Positions 44,790-54,712 of a stretch of 64,000 nt of DNA are shown piece after piece (positions within the stretch are counted from its first letter, which is position 1; each line of letters opens with the position of its first letter). Source of the DNA: Parendozoicomonas callyspongiae (GTDB taxonomy: Bacteria > Pseudomonadota > Gammaproteobacteria > Pseudomonadales > Endozoicomonadaceae); assembly GCF_023502345.1 (NCBI RefSeq), contig NZ_JAMFLX010000008.1, positions 1 through 64,000 on the forward strand, read 5' to 3'. The position numbers and the translations under genes are program-made. A model generated the notes under the pieces. The model was not told the origin of the DNA. It did no database searches and worked only from the letters and a program-made list of their open reading frames with translations.

Positions 44790-45818
44790 ATGAAACAGGG
44801 AATTCTGGTTCTTGATCTGAAAGGCACTCATTTAACCGAAGATGAAGCCAGGCTTTTTGAGCGTCCAGCTGTTGCTGGTGTCATTATATTTGCCCGTAAT
44901 TTCCAGAGTCGCCAGCAGCTTGTAAAGCTGGTGAGTGATATTCGCAGTGTTGATTCCAACCTTCTGATAATGACTGACCATGAAGGGGGCCGAGTTCAGC
45001 GTTTTCGGGAAGGTGGTTTTACCCGCATTCCGTCCATGGGCGCTTATGGAAAACTCTATAAGGATGAGCCGGACAAGGCTCTTGCGGCATTGACTGAGAC
45101 AGGCTGGCTGGTTGCCTCTGAACTTGCGGCGACCGGGATAGATTTGGGCCTTTCCCCAGTTCTTGACCTTGATCGGGGCATCAGTCGAGTCATTGGTGAC
45201 CGTGGTTTTTCGCAAAACCCTGATGAGATTGCCGTGATGGCCAAGGCTTTTATTGAGGGTCTTCATGAAGGCGGCATGGCATCTATAGGCAAACATTTCC
45301 CTGGTCATGGAGGTGTGGGCGCAGATTCACATATTGCCTTACCGGTTGATGCACGGGAACTGAGTGAAGTTGAAGAAGACTTGAAGCCTTATAGAAAGCT
45401 CATTGGCAATGGTCTTGATGCTGTTATGCCTGCCCATGTGCAGTTCCCATCTATTGACCAGCAGGCTGCTGGCTTTTCCAAATACTGGTTAAAGACTGTT
45501 CTGAGGGATGAGATGGGTTTTCAGGGAGCTGTCTTTAGTGACTGTCTCTCTATGGCTGGTGCCAGTATCGGTGGCACTGTTGTACAGAGGGCAGAAAAAG
45601 CAATGGATGCAGGGTGTGATCTGGTTCTTGTCTGCAATAATCCAGGTGAAGCCCGCAAGGTGGTTGAAGCTTTTGAAGGATATGATCTCAATGAGCAAAG
45701 CAGACAGTCTCACCTTGCGCCTATGAGAGGTTGTTCTTCAATCACCTGGGATGAGTTAGAAAAATCTGAGCGTCGCCAGTCAGCTATCGAAATGATCACC
45801 AGAATATCAAGCAAGTAG
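44790..45818 (+). CDS. nagZ: Beta-N-acetylhexosaminidase NagZ
   Basis: 342 aa from ATG 44790; the frame extends upstream to a TTG, but orthologues begin at the equivalent of MKQGILVLDLKGTHLTEDE. Cytoplasmic glycoside hydrolase family 3 enzyme that removes GlcNAc from recycled anhydromuropeptides. The family motif GKHFPGHGGVGADSHIALP contains the catalytic His, and the nucleophile Asp is in VFSDCLSMAGAS near residue 250. It acts in wall recycling and, in many species, in AmpC beta-lactamase induction. Confidence 0.95.
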   Translation: MKQGILVLDLKGTHLTEDEARLFERPAVAGVIIFARNFQSRQQLVKLVSDIRSVDSNLLIMTDHEGGRVQRFREGGFTRIPSMGAYGKLYKDEPDKALAALTETGWLVASELAATGIDLGLSPVLDLDRGISRVIGDRGFSQNPDEIAVMAKAFIEGLHEGGMASIGKHFPGHGGVGADSHIALPVDARELSEVEEDLKPYRKLIGNGLDAVMPAHVQFPSIDQQAAGFSKYWLKTVLRDEMGFQGAVFSDCLSMAGASIGGTVVQRAEKAMDAGCDLVLVCNNPGEARKVVEAFEGYDLNEQSRQSHLAPMRGCSSITWDELEKSERRQSAIEMITRISSK

Positions 45819-45843
45819 AGTGACGGTGTAGGGAGAAGTCACC

Positions 45844-46941
45844 ATGGAATTGTTTGAGTCTCTAAAAAATTGGTTAATCCAGCAGAACAGTTGGGTTTTT
45901 CAGGTGTTTCTGGTGTTGCTGTTAGCCGCAATGGTGCACCTGTTTGTTCACCTGGTATCAAACCGTTTAGAAAAGGGTTTTGCAAAGACCCGGAATCTCT
46001 GGGATGACGCTCTGCTCCATGCTGCCAGAAAGCCTGTCCTGGCACTTGTCTGGCTGGCAGGTCTGCTGTGGGTTATGGATATCCTCAGGCAGGTATCCGG
46101 AGCCCCCATAATCAATGGATTAACGGCAATAAATGATCTGGTTGTTGTTATCGTTGTCAGCTGGTTCTTTATTCGCTTTATTCGCAGGGTAGAGCGACAG
46201 GTGATTGCCAAGCCTGTTGAAGCTACCGGGCGGATTGATACCACGACAGCCATGGCGATCAGCAAGCTTTTGAGAGCGGTGGTGATAATAACCACGATAC
46301 TGGTTGTGTTACAGACCATGGGATACAGCCTGTCCGGGGTGCTGGCTTTCGGCGGGATTGGTGGTATTGCCGTTGGTTTTGCTGCCAAGGATATGCTGGC
46401 CAACTTTTTTGGCGGAATGATGATTTACTTTGACCGGCCCTTCAGTGTGGGGGACTGGATTCGTTCTCCAGATAAAAATATTGAAGGAACTGTCGAGTAT
46501 ATAGGCTGGCGCCAGACTCGCATTCGTACTTTCGATAAACGTCCTCTTTATGTGCCCAATGCCACGTTCAGTAATATCTCTGTTGAAAATCCGTCCAGAA
46601 TGCAGAATCGTCGTATCAAGGAGACGGTGGGTCTGAGGTATAGCGATGCGGCTCGTTTGCCCGAAATTCTCGAAGATGTACGTAGTTACCTGAAAAACAG
46701 TCCGGCCATTGATCATAGTAAAATCCTGATGGTGAACTTCAACACCTATGGACCCTCATCCCTGGACTTTTTTATCTACTGTTTTACCAAAACCTGTGAC
46801 TGGTCCCAGTTTCATATTGAGAAAGAACAGGTTCTTCTTGATGTTCTGGCAATCATCCATCGCCATGGGGCAGACGTTGCCTATCCCACGCAGACCATTA
46901 ATCTTCCCGAAGCGCCCTTATTTGATCAGCCAGATAAGTAG
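45844..46941 (+). CDS. MscS-family mechanosensitive channel
   Basis: 365 aa. Several N-terminal helices precede the pore helix and beta domain typical of MscS: ..GVLAFGGIGGIAVGFAAKDMLANFFGGMMI.. then ..RPFSVGDWIRSP, ..GTVEYIGWRQTRIRTFDKR and VPNATFSNISVENPSRM. The pattern matches the YbdG-like or small-conductance branch. It opens under membrane tension to release solutes on hypo-osmotic shock. It lies in the same direction as nagZ with a short gap and may be co-transcribed. Confidence 0.92.
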   Translation: MELFESLKNWLIQQNSWVFQVFLVLLLAAMVHLFVHLVSNRLEKGFAKTRNLWDDALLHAARKPVLALVWLAGLLWVMDILRQVSGAPIINGLTAINDLVVVIVVSWFFIRFIRRVERQVIAKPVEATGRIDTTTAMAISKLLRAVVIITTILVVLQTMGYSLSGVLAFGGIGGIAVGFAAKDMLANFFGGMMIYFDRPFSVGDWIRSPDKNIEGTVEYIGWRQTRIRTFDKRPLYVPNATFSNISVENPSRMQNRRIKETVGLRYSDAARLPEILEDVRSYLKNSPAIDHSKILMVNFNTYGPSSLDFFIYCFTKTCDWSQFHIEKEQVLLDVLAIIHRHGADVAYPTQTINLPEAPLFDQPDK

Positions 46942-46979
46942 GAATCTGGTTTCAGGAATATCCCGGAACAGGATGCATC

Positions 46980-47711
46980 ATGCTTACTGCAGTTATCGGT
47001 GGAACAGGTTTAACCCGATTAAGTGGATTAGAGGTTAAGTCACAGGAATCAGTCTCCAACCGCTGGGGAGATGTGTCTGCACCTTTGGTATACGGGGTTC
47101 TGAAGGGTGCTGAGATAGTATTTCTGACAAGACACGGCGCTGGTTACAATATGCCTCCTCACTGTATCAACTACAGAGCCAATATTCAGGCCCTCAAGGA
47201 TGCTGGAGTAGGGCACATTATTGCGGTCAATGCTGTTGGTGGTATTTCGCAAAGAATGGATACAGGCGTGATCTGTATCCCTGACCAGATTATTGATTAC
47301 TCCTGGGGACGAAAAACCACTTTCTTTGAAGGGTCAGAACATCCGGTTTTTATCGATTTTACTCATCCTTATGATCCAGGGTTGAGGGATGCTCTCCATA
47401 AAGCAGCCATGCAACTCGATATTCCCGCAGAACCTGGCGGGGTTTATGGATGTACCCAGGGGCCAAGATTGGAAACAGCGGCGGAAATCCGGCGTATGGA
47501 AAAGGATGGATGCGATATTGTCGGTATGACCGGCATGCCTGAGGCGGTATTGGCGCGGGAGGCTGGTATCAAATATTCGGTCATTACTCTGGCTGTCAAT
47601 CGCGCTGCGGGGAAATCTGACCAGGAAATCACCATGGCGGCCATGCAGTCCATGCTTCAGACAGGTATGGAAAAAATCTGCGCTATTATTTCGGAGGCCT
47701 TATCCGGCTGA
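46980..47711 (+). CDS. S-methyl-5'-thioinosine phosphorylase
   Basis: 243 aa, purine nucleoside phosphorylase family 2 (MTAP/MTIP). AVIGGTGLTRL at the N-terminus binds phosphate, followed by FLTRHGAGYNMPPHCINYRANI and ..QGPRLETAAEIRRM.. with the active-site ..VGMTGMPEAVLARE. The Pseudomonas orthologue in this position prefers methylthioinosine over methylthioadenosine; preference here is inferred from synteny. It salvages the by-product of polyamine and quorum-signal synthesis. Confidence 0.9.
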   Translation: MLTAVIGGTGLTRLSGLEVKSQESVSNRWGDVSAPLVYGVLKGAEIVFLTRHGAGYNMPPHCINYRANIQALKDAGVGHIIAVNAVGGISQRMDTGVICIPDQIIDYSWGRKTTFFEGSEHPVFIDFTHPYDPGLRDALHKAAMQLDIPAEPGGVYGCTQGPRLETAAEIRRMEKDGCDIVGMTGMPEAVLAREAGIKYSVITLAVNRAAGKSDQEITMAAMQSMLQTGMEKICAIISEALSG

Positions 47712-47806
47712 TTTCACAATGACAACTGCCTGACGCACTGATCATGCTATAAATTCAGTATCCGGCCTGCAGTCTGGGCTGTATCGATCAGGGAAGTCAG
47801 TTGTAC

Positions 47807-49006
47807 ATGGATGTACTGATTGTTGAAGATGCACGGGATCAGCTTCATTTGCTATCCGCCATCGTGCGCAAGCTGGGGCATAAGGTGCACCAGGCCATGG
47901 ATGGTCTTGAAGCCCTTTCAATCCTGGAAGCTGAGCCTGAAATTCGTATCGTGGTCAGCGACTGGATGATGCCGAATATGGACGGCATAGCACTGTGCGA
48001 ATCTATTCGTAATGGTCGTTTCGACCGCTACATCTACTTTATTCTTCTCACCGGTCAGACCGATCATGATGCTCTTGTGCGCGGCCTGTCTGTTGGTGCC
48101 GATGATTTTCTTCATAAGCCCGTCGATTACAAAGAGTTAGAAGTGCGCCTGAAGGGTGGCGGCAGAGTTGTTGCTCTTGAGCAGAGCCTTGAGCAGAAAA
48201 ACATGGAGCTGTCCCAGGCGCTACTCACAGTTGAGAAGGATCTGGAGTCTGCGGCCAGCACCCAGGAAGCACTTCTTGCTCAGCCAGCCGTTATAAATGG
48301 GGTCGGTTTCGAGTGGCACTTTCAGCCCAGCAAAATCCTGGGTGGCGATATGTTTGGCTACCATGCAGTAGATGATGAGCATGTCATGTTCTATCAGTTG
48401 GATGTCGCCGGGCATGGTATTCCTTCAGCGCTATTCTCGTTTGCGCTCAACAATCTGCTGATGGATGCCGATGGGCGAACGTCCATGTTGCGTGAAGAGT
48501 TATCAAAGCCTCCGTGGTACCGGGTTCTTGCTCCCCACGAGGTTGTTGCCAAGTTGAACCAGCGGTTTCAGGCGTCTGCCGATTCCATGCTCTATTTCAC
48601 CATGATCTATGGGGTTGTCCATACTCCCAGTGGTCGCGTCACTATGACCCATGCCGGACATCCGGCCACATTCTGGGTAAGACCTCAGACCGGTGATATC
48701 CAGATGCTGGCTGACAGTGGTGTGCCTGTTGGCATGATGCCCAATATGAGCTGGGAGACCAGGGAGATTCAGCTGAAGCCCGGTGATCGTCTGTTTATGT
48801 ATTCTGATGGCATGACAGAGTGTGAAAGCCCGGGGGAGGAGCAGTTTGGTGAGCCGCGGCTGCAGGAGCTGTTGCATGAAAGCCGTGAGTTGCCGATGAC
48901 AGAAATGATAGAGCAGGTCTGGAAAGAGCTGTGTGCATGGCGGGGCCAGAGCAGTTTTGATGATGACATGACATGTCTGGTTCTGGAATATCAGGGAGGT
49001 AAGTAG
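47807..49006 (+). CDS. Response regulator with PP2C-type (SpoIIE) phosphatase domain
   Basis: 399 aa from ATG 47807 with GGGAAG upstream. A receiver domain occupies residues 1-120, with phosphoacceptor Asp in VVSDWMMPNMDG and Lys in FLHKPVDY. A coiled linker (about 125-160) leads to the SpoIIE phosphatase domain with metal-binding motifs LGGDMFGYHAV, LDVAGHGIPSALFSFAL, LFMYSDGMTECES and FDDDMTCLVLEY. It should dephosphorylate a STAS anti-anti-sigma factor when its receiver is phosphorylated. The next two genes encode such a factor and a kinase, and the genes are almost contiguous, forming a partner-switching module like HsbR-HsbA. Confidence 0.92.
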   Translation: MDVLIVEDARDQLHLLSAIVRKLGHKVHQAMDGLEALSILEAEPEIRIVVSDWMMPNMDGIALCESIRNGRFDRYIYFILLTGQTDHDALVRGLSVGADDFLHKPVDYKELEVRLKGGGRVVALEQSLEQKNMELSQALLTVEKDLESAASTQEALLAQPAVINGVGFEWHFQPSKILGGDMFGYHAVDDEHVMFYQLDVAGHGIPSALFSFALNNLLMDADGRTSMLREELSKPPWYRVLAPHEVVAKLNQRFQASADSMLYFTMIYGVVHTPSGRVTMTHAGHPATFWVRPQTGDIQMLADSGVPVGMMPNMSWETREIQLKPGDRLFMYSDGMTECESPGEEQFGEPRLQELLHESRELPMTEMIEQVWKELCAWRGQSSFDDDMTCLVLEYQGGK

Positions 49007-49007
49007 T

Positions 49008-49346
49008 ATGGGATACAGTAACCGGCAGGAAGCCGACAAAACCGTTGTAGAAATTGATGAGGCAAGGCTGGATGCAAGTCAGGCCACACCATTTCGAGAC
49101 TATATGACGGATCTGATCAGTCAGGGCCAGAGGGATCTGGTTCTGGATCTGTCTCAGGTTGATTTCATGGATAGTAGCGGACTTGGCGCTATTGTCGGGG
49201 CGCTGAAAGAGTTGAATGGCGATGGTTCAATCCAGTTGGCGGGCCCACAGAAATCAGTGAACGATCTGTTTGATCTAACCTGTATGGATAAGATTTTTAC
49301 CATTCATAGTTCGGTCAACGATGCCCTGTCCGGAGGAATACAATAA
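49008..49346 (+). CDS. STAS-domain anti-anti-sigma factor
   Basis: 112 aa. STAS fold with the phosphorylatable serine in VDFMDSSGLGAIVGALKEL near residue 60. It starts 1 bp after the phosphatase stop. In the dephosphorylated state it would bind an anti-sigma kinase; the neighbouring genes supply kinase and phosphatase. Confidence 0.93.
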   Translation: MGYSNRQEADKTVVEIDEARLDASQATPFRDYMTDLISQGQRDLVLDLSQVDFMDSSGLGAIVGALKELNGDGSIQLAGPQKSVNDLFDLTCMDKIFTIHSSVNDALSGGIQ

Positions 49347-49348
49347 CC

Positions 49349-49816
49349 ATGTCCAGTGTGCTTCAGGGCCAAAGTGAAGACATTAAGCCTCAGTGCATCA
49401 CACTGTGTATTGACAGCCAGCTTGAAGACACTGTTCTGGTGGCGATGGCAGTCCGCGGTGTCTGTGGCATGACTTCACTGACAGCAGAAGAGATAAACCG
49501 GGTGGAGTTGTGTGTTGTAGAAGTGGTTAATAATGCCATAGAGCACGCTTACCAGGGCCGCCCAAATGAAACTGTGGAAGTGGATGTTATGCTCAATCCA
49601 ACCCGCTCTCTTGAGATTGTGGTTCGGGACTGCGGAACACCCATGAGCAAGCCTCTGTCGGCGGATGCTGAAATGTCAGTTCCTGATCCGACGAATCCAG
49701 AAACCTGGCTGTCTTCAGGTCGGGGAATCCCTATCGTTGAACGATTGATGGATGAAATTCGCTATGAATCCTGCGAAGACGGCAATGCTTTTCATATGAT
49801 CCGCCAGCTTGGATAG
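49349..49816 (+). CDS. RsbW-like anti-sigma factor, HATPase kinase
   Basis: 155 aa. HATPase_c fold with the N box ELCVVEVVNNAIEHAY, an acidic VVRDCGTPM G1 region and SSGRGIPIVERLMDEI. This is the serine kinase/anti-sigma class that phosphorylates the STAS partner and sequesters it or a sigma or other regulator. It directly follows the STAS gene. The target regulator is not in the window. Confidence 0.93.
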   Translation: MSSVLQGQSEDIKPQCITLCIDSQLEDTVLVAMAVRGVCGMTSLTAEEINRVELCVVEVVNNAIEHAYQGRPNETVEVDVMLNPTRSLEIVVRDCGTPMSKPLSADAEMSVPDPTNPETWLSSGRGIPIVERLMDEIRYESCEDGNAFHMIRQLG

Positions 49817-49854
49817 GCTTGTCGCTGGCGAATCATCTTCTTACTCTCTCGCTA

Positions 49855-50916
49855 TCAATCAGAAACCGGAGTCAGCTCTGCTTCCAGCTCAGGAAGCTTG
49901 TATGGGGTGACTTTAATAAGAATTCCGATATCCGGGTGATCGATAAAGTTCAGCTTGCTTAACTGAAGCCTCTTGCTGCTTTTAACCGGCATATTCTCCG
50001 TATAAGGAAAAATATTCACCAGTGTTTCCGGCAGGTCATCACTAGCAACTGGAGGCTGAATTGCGTAAGCCTCCTCTATACTCAAAGGAATAAGAACTGA
50101 GTCGCCAGCAAGAACTTCTTCCACCGGGCGGACCGGATTCAGGGTGTTCACCCACAGATCAGTGTCGGCGTGCAGGAAACGTTTTTGTGACAGGGATATT
50201 GTCCCTTCCACCTGATAGGTGTGACCGACTTTACGGCCGGCCTCAATTTTGATCGGTACCGGATGTCTGTCACGATCCAGCGGCATACGGAAACTGGCTT
50301 TCCAAAGAACCTTGTAATCCTTGGCACGGCGCAGGCTGCTGTTTTCTGCTTTGAGTCCGGAAAGGGAATCGGGCAGCAGAATAAATGCCTCGGTGGCAAG
50401 GTTTGGTTTTCTATCAACAAGTTCAGGCTGCTGGGCTTCCGGTTTCAGCTCTGCATCATCAGGAACCATGGAATCTTCATAGTACTCAAAAGGTGCCGAG
50501 TTCTGCTGTTCAATTACAGGGGCTGCCAAGGGTGTTGGATTTCCCAGTATTTCCTGTGGAACAGCCGTTCCGCTGGTGACTTCAACGGTTTCCTGATCAA
50601 TGATTTCTCCTGCCTGGGGTGGAGGTAATTCTTCAACTCTCAGGCCGGGAGTTGGCAGAAATTCCTTTTTAACGGTCAACTGCTCGCTGGTATAGAGGTT
50701 GACTGCATTCAGTGGGAATTTATGTTCAGTCAATGCTGGTGGATGTTCTTTCGTACTGCTCTGACTTTTTTGGCTGAACAGCAGAATATCAAACTGGTAC
50801 CACTCCTGAGCAGAATCCTCTTGGTTTGTTGCGGAAAGCGTCTGTGCTGATACCGCAGACGCTGAGCACGTTGCTGCAAATAGCAGTCCGCAGATAAAAG
50901 AAGCACGTAATGCCAT
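49855..50916 (-). CDS. csiV: CsiV-like periplasmic protein
   Basis: 353 aa from ATG 50916, chosen because a signal peptide follows directly (..FICGLLFAATCSASAVSAQ). The frame extends upstream into mfd, which orthologues do not require. The mature start ..EWYQFDILLFSQ matches the CsiV (PF10972) family, in which a strand W-Y-x-F-D-I-L-L-F begins the domain; further match is ..YHxxxDLWVN-like LHADTDLWVNTL and the C-terminal ..KLNFIDHPDIGILIKVTPY. The middle (about 80-190) is Pro/Glu-rich and poorly conserved-looking. CsiV in Shewanella is a peptidoglycan-binding envelope protein. It lies just after mfd on the same strand. Confidence 0.78.
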   Translation of the reverse strand: MALRASFICGLLFAATCSASAVSAQTLSATNQEDSAQEWYQFDILLFSQKSQSSTKEHPPALTEHKFPLNAVNLYTSEQLTVKKEFLPTPGLRVEELPPPQAGEIIDQETVEVTSGTAVPQEILGNPTPLAAPVIEQQNSAPFEYYEDSMVPDDAELKPEAQQPELVDRKPNLATEAFILLPDSLSGLKAENSSLRRAKDYKVLWKASFRMPLDRDRHPVPIKIEAGRKVGHTYQVEGTISLSQKRFLHADTDLWVNTLNPVRPVEEVLAGDSVLIPLSIEEAYAIQPPVASDDLPETLVNIFPYTENMPVKSSKRLQLSKLNFIDHPDIGILIKVTPYKLPELEAELTPVSD

Positions 50917-50959
50917 GTTATTTCTGGGTTTCCTTATCGAATTATTAGCCAGCGCCATA

Positions 50960-53900
50960 TTACGCCAGCCTGTCCAGTAGATTCTGGGTGATCTGGAAGC
51001 GCTCCTCAACCTTTTCTGAGCCTTTCAACAGTTTTAGTGATGATGAACCGTCCATTCTCCAGAGATGTGACTGCTGCTGAACCAAAGTAATCACTTTCAT
51101 AGGGTCAATATTGGGTTTCATATTAAATTCAACCCGGCCACCCTTGGCGCCAATATCAATCCGCTCAATACCAAATGCCTCCGCCCGCAGGCGCAGCTCG
51201 GTCTGGCGGAACAACTGTTTCAGAGGTTCCGGTAACAGCCCGAAGCGATCAATCATCTCAATCTGGAGATCATTAAGAGCATCCTTATCTTTGGCCGAGG
51301 CAATGCGCTTATAGAACACCAGACGGGTATGGACGTCGGGGACATAATCATCAGGGATCAGTGCGGGAGCTCTCAGGTTGATCTCGGTTCCATGACTGAG
51401 AGGACGGTCAAGATCAGGTGTTTCGCCCTTCTTGATGGCTTCCACCGCCTGCTCCAGCATCTCCATAAACAGAGTAAAGCCAACATTCTGGATTTGTCCG
51501 GATTGCTCTTCCCCTAACAGCTCACCGGCACCACGAATCTCAAGGTCATGGGTTGCCAGGGTAAAGCCTGCTCCCAGGTCGTGGGCCTGTTCAATAGCTT
51601 CCAGTCGCTTCTGGGCATCCTTGGTTATTGAGCGGGGAGGTGGTGTCAGCAGGTAAGCATAGGCCTGATGGTGAGAACGGCCGACACGTCCACGCAGCTG
51701 ATGAAGTTGCGCCAGACCAAACTTGTCCGCACGGTTAATAATGATGGTGTTAGCACTTGGAATATCGATACCGGTTTCAATGATTGTGGTGCAGACCAGT
51801 ACGTTATGACGCTTGTGGTAGAAGTCCTGCATCACTCCTTCCAGCTCCCGTTCGCGCATCTGACCGTGGCCTACGGCAATACGGGCTTCCGGAATCATTT
51901 CTGCAAGGTCAGCGGCTGTTTTCTCAATGGTTTTTACTTCGTTGTGCAGATAATAGACCTGACCACCACGCATCAGCTCCCGCAGAATGGCCTCTTTGAT
52001 CAGCAGCTCATCCGACTGGCGCACAAATGTTTTGACTGAGAGACGCTGTGCCGGTGGGGTGGCGATAATGGACAGATCCCGAATACCCGACATGGACATA
52101 TTCAATGTCCGGGGAATGGGCGTTGCCGTCAGGGTCAGAATATCAACCTCAGAGCGCAGTGACTTGAGGCGATCTTTGTGACGGACACCAAAGCGGTGTT
52201 CTTCATCAATAATCAGCAGGCCCAGACGGGAGAAATGAATATCAGGCTGCAGCAGTTTATGGGTACCGATAATAATATCGATCTTTCCGTCTGACAGTTT
52301 CTGTTTCATTTCAGTGACTTGTTTGGCTGTTTTAAAGCGTGAAATCACTTCAATGTTAATGGCCCAATCGGCAAAGCGGTCACGGAAGCTTTCATAATGT
52401 TGTTGGGCAAGCAGGGTTGTCGGTACCAGAATGGCAACCTGTCTGCCTGCGTTCACAGCTATGAATGCCGCACGCATGGCCACTTCTGTTTTACCGAAGC
52501 CAACATCGCCACAGACCAGGCGATCCATCGGTCTGCCTGCGGTCATATCAGCGACAACTGAGTTGATAGAGGTTTCCTGGTCCGGTGTAGCTTCAAAAGG
52601 GAAGGCTGCGCTGAATGCATCGTACTGGGCATCGGGGGCAGGGAAGGCATAACCTTTCTTGGCTTCCCGGCGGGCATAAATATCCAGAAGTTCAGCGGCA
52701 CTGTCACGGGCTTTTTCAGCAGCCTTGCGGCGAGCCTTGCTCCACTGTTCATTACCCAGGCGGCTCATGGGAGCCAGGGCATCATCAGCCCCTGTAAAGC
52801 GGGCAATCAGGTGCAGGGATGAAACTGGAACATAAAGCTTGGCCTCATCAGCATACTCAAGCTGCAGAAATTCCTGGGGCTGCTGATCGACTTCTATGGT
52901 CTGCAGGCCGCGATAGCGCCCAATACCATGATCCAGGTGAACAACGGGAGCCCCTTCACGCAGTTCACTCAGGTTGCGAATAATCTGGTCAGAGTGGTCG
53001 GTTGTACTCTTGCGCCGTCTGCGCTGCATCACCTGGCCGCCCAGAAGCTGACTCTCCGTGATCAGTGCGATATCAGGCTGTTCAAGCCAGAGAGGAGTGT
53101 CAAGTGGTGCAACAGTAATGGCGATAGGGCTGCTGCCAGCTAAAAAATGCTGCCAGTTATCAGCCGTTTCCGGGCGAATACCAGCCTTAGACAATAATTC
53201 CAGCAGGCTTTCGCGCCGCCCTGGCGATTCGGCCGTAAACAGAACACGGCTGTTGCCGTTCAGAAAATCAAGCAGCTTTTGCAGCGGCTGCTCCCTGCGG
53301 GGTTCTGCAGCCAGTACCGGAACCGTTCTGGCGGGAATATTCTCCCTGCCGCTTTTTGAAGCCTGGGCTTCATTGGTAAGTCGGATACGTGGATAGTCCA
53401 GCAGTTTGCTGAATAATTCATCCTCACCCAGAAAGACTCTTTCCGGTGACAATAGGGGCCGTTCCGGATTTACCCGGTGGTTTTCATAACGACTGCGGGC
53501 TTCGGTAAGAAACTGAGGAATGGCGGTCTGCAGATCCTTATCGGTCACAACCAGGGTGTTGCGGGGCAGATGTTCAAACAGGGTTTCTGTCTGTTCAAAG
53601 AAAAGATCCAGGAAATACTCAATACCCGGAGAAGCGATGCCCTTGCCAATATCGAGATACATCGGGCATTCGCGGTAGTCAACATCAAACTCTTCCCGGT
53701 AGCGCTCCCGGAACTTGTCTCTTGACTGTTTGTCCAGTGGAAATTCATGGGCGGGCAACAGCTGAACAGAGTCGATATCTTCCAGAGACCGCTGGGTGTC
53801 AGGGTCAAATGTCCGCAAGGTATCAATCTCATCATCAAAAAGATCAATACGGTAGGGGTTGTCACTTCCCATGGGGAAAATATCGAGAAGTGAACCCCTT

Positions 53901-54403
53901 AAGGCATATTCCCCATGGGCCAGAACGGTATCCACACAGGTATATCCGGCAGCCTCAAGATCGAGCCGGTACTGATCGCGATCCAGAATATCGCCTTTCC
54001 TGAACACCAGGCTGTTACCGCGCAACCACTGGCTGGGTGTCACCCTGTGCAAGAGTGTGGTCACCGGAACAATAAGAATCGACTGTTTAACAGATGGCAG
54101 CTGGTAGAGGGTCTTCAGTCGCCGGGAGATAATATCCCTGTGAGGGGAGAAGGTATCGTAGGGCAGGGTTTCCCAGTCGGGAAAATGCAACAGTTCTACT
54201 TCACTGTTAGCCCCGTTAAGAAAGAACCCCAGTTCCCGCTGAAGCCGATCGGCATTTTCGGTATCTGATGTGATGATCAGGGTCAGCCCCTGATGCTGGC
54301 GCGCAATATCAGCCACTGCACAGGAACCGGCAGCACCAATGGCCTGCCCCCAGTAGCGGCGATCACCCGCACGGACTGGCAGTGGAAAATCGATCAGGGT
54401 CAT
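50960..54403 (-). CDS. mfd: Transcription-repair coupling factor Mfd
   Basis: 1147 aa, full length. It removes RNA polymerase stalled at lesions and recruits UvrA. The N-terminal UvrB-homology modules (about 1-340) are followed by the polymerase-interacting region (..VVHLDHGIGRYRGLQTIE.., about 480), the translocase with Walker A GDVGFGKTEVAMRAAF, DEEH box IIDEEHRFGVRH, ..LTATPIPRTL and ..LHQLRGRVGRS, and a C-terminal TRCF domain. Upstream of it is a 309-bp gap shared with the divergent GAPDH gene. Confidence 0.97.
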   Translation of the reverse strand: MTLIDFPLPVRAGDRRYWGQAIGAAGSCAVADIARQHQGLTLIITSDTENADRLQRELGFFLNGANSEVELLHFPDWETLPYDTFSPHRDIISRRLKTLYQLPSVKQSILIVPVTTLLHRVTPSQWLRGNSLVFRKGDILDRDQYRLDLEAAGYTCVDTVLAHGEYALRGSLLDIFPMGSDNPYRIDLFDDEIDTLRTFDPDTQRSLEDIDSVQLLPAHEFPLDKQSRDKFRERYREEFDVDYRECPMYLDIGKGIASPGIEYFLDLFFEQTETLFEHLPRNTLVVTDKDLQTAIPQFLTEARSRYENHRVNPERPLLSPERVFLGEDELFSKLLDYPRIRLTNEAQASKSGRENIPARTVPVLAAEPRREQPLQKLLDFLNGNSRVLFTAESPGRRESLLELLSKAGIRPETADNWQHFLAGSSPIAITVAPLDTPLWLEQPDIALITESQLLGGQVMQRRRRKSTTDHSDQIIRNLSELREGAPVVHLDHGIGRYRGLQTIEVDQQPQEFLQLEYADEAKLYVPVSSLHLIARFTGADDALAPMSRLGNEQWSKARRKAAEKARDSAAELLDIYARREAKKGYAFPAPDAQYDAFSAAFPFEATPDQETSINSVVADMTAGRPMDRLVCGDVGFGKTEVAMRAAFIAVNAGRQVAILVPTTLLAQQHYESFRDRFADWAINIEVISRFKTAKQVTEMKQKLSDGKIDIIIGTHKLLQPDIHFSRLGLLIIDEEHRFGVRHKDRLKSLRSEVDILTLTATPIPRTLNMSMSGIRDLSIIATPPAQRLSVKTFVRQSDELLIKEAILRELMRGGQVYYLHNEVKTIEKTAADLAEMIPEARIAVGHGQMRERELEGVMQDFYHKRHNVLVCTTIIETGIDIPSANTIIINRADKFGLAQLHQLRGRVGRSHHQAYAYLLTPPPRSITKDAQKRLEAIEQAHDLGAGFTLATHDLEIRGAGELLGEEQSGQIQNVGFTLFMEMLEQAVEAIKKGETPDLDRPLSHGTEINLRAPALIPDDYVPDVHTRLVFYKRIASAKDKDALNDLQIEMIDRFGLLPEPLKQLFRQTELRLRAEAFGIERIDIGAKGGRVEFNMKPNIDPMKVITLVQQQSHLWRMDGSSSLKLLKGSEKVEERFQITQNLLDRLA

Positions 54404-54712
54404 GAACGTCCTGTAGTCTGGCCGTTAGGAAAGACTCGAATTTTAAGTGCAGTGAAATTATTTCACCAGAGTTGCGAAACTTTTTCCGTTTGCATGCTTA
54501 CTGATGTCTAAACCCTGCTCGAACATAAGTAAACAAAAGCGAACGCATTTCTGTTGTGAAATAACCGTGTTAGCTGGATAATAGCCGCGATTATAACTTT
54601 ACAGCCTAAGGACGGTTGGTGAGGTCGTGACTGGGGCTGTAAAGAAAATGTGCAATGCATAAATAATTTCTACAAAAAAACAGTGTCAGGCTGTCAAAGC
54701 AGGTAAAGCTCA
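54404..54712. promoter_or_regulatory. Divergent intergenic region mfd / gapB
   Basis: 309 bp containing both promoters. The sequence is AT-rich around 54580-54680. I see no gene, strong hairpin or well-spaced promoter pair; AGGTAAAG before the GTG at 54713 is the only clear signal. Confidence 0.35.
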
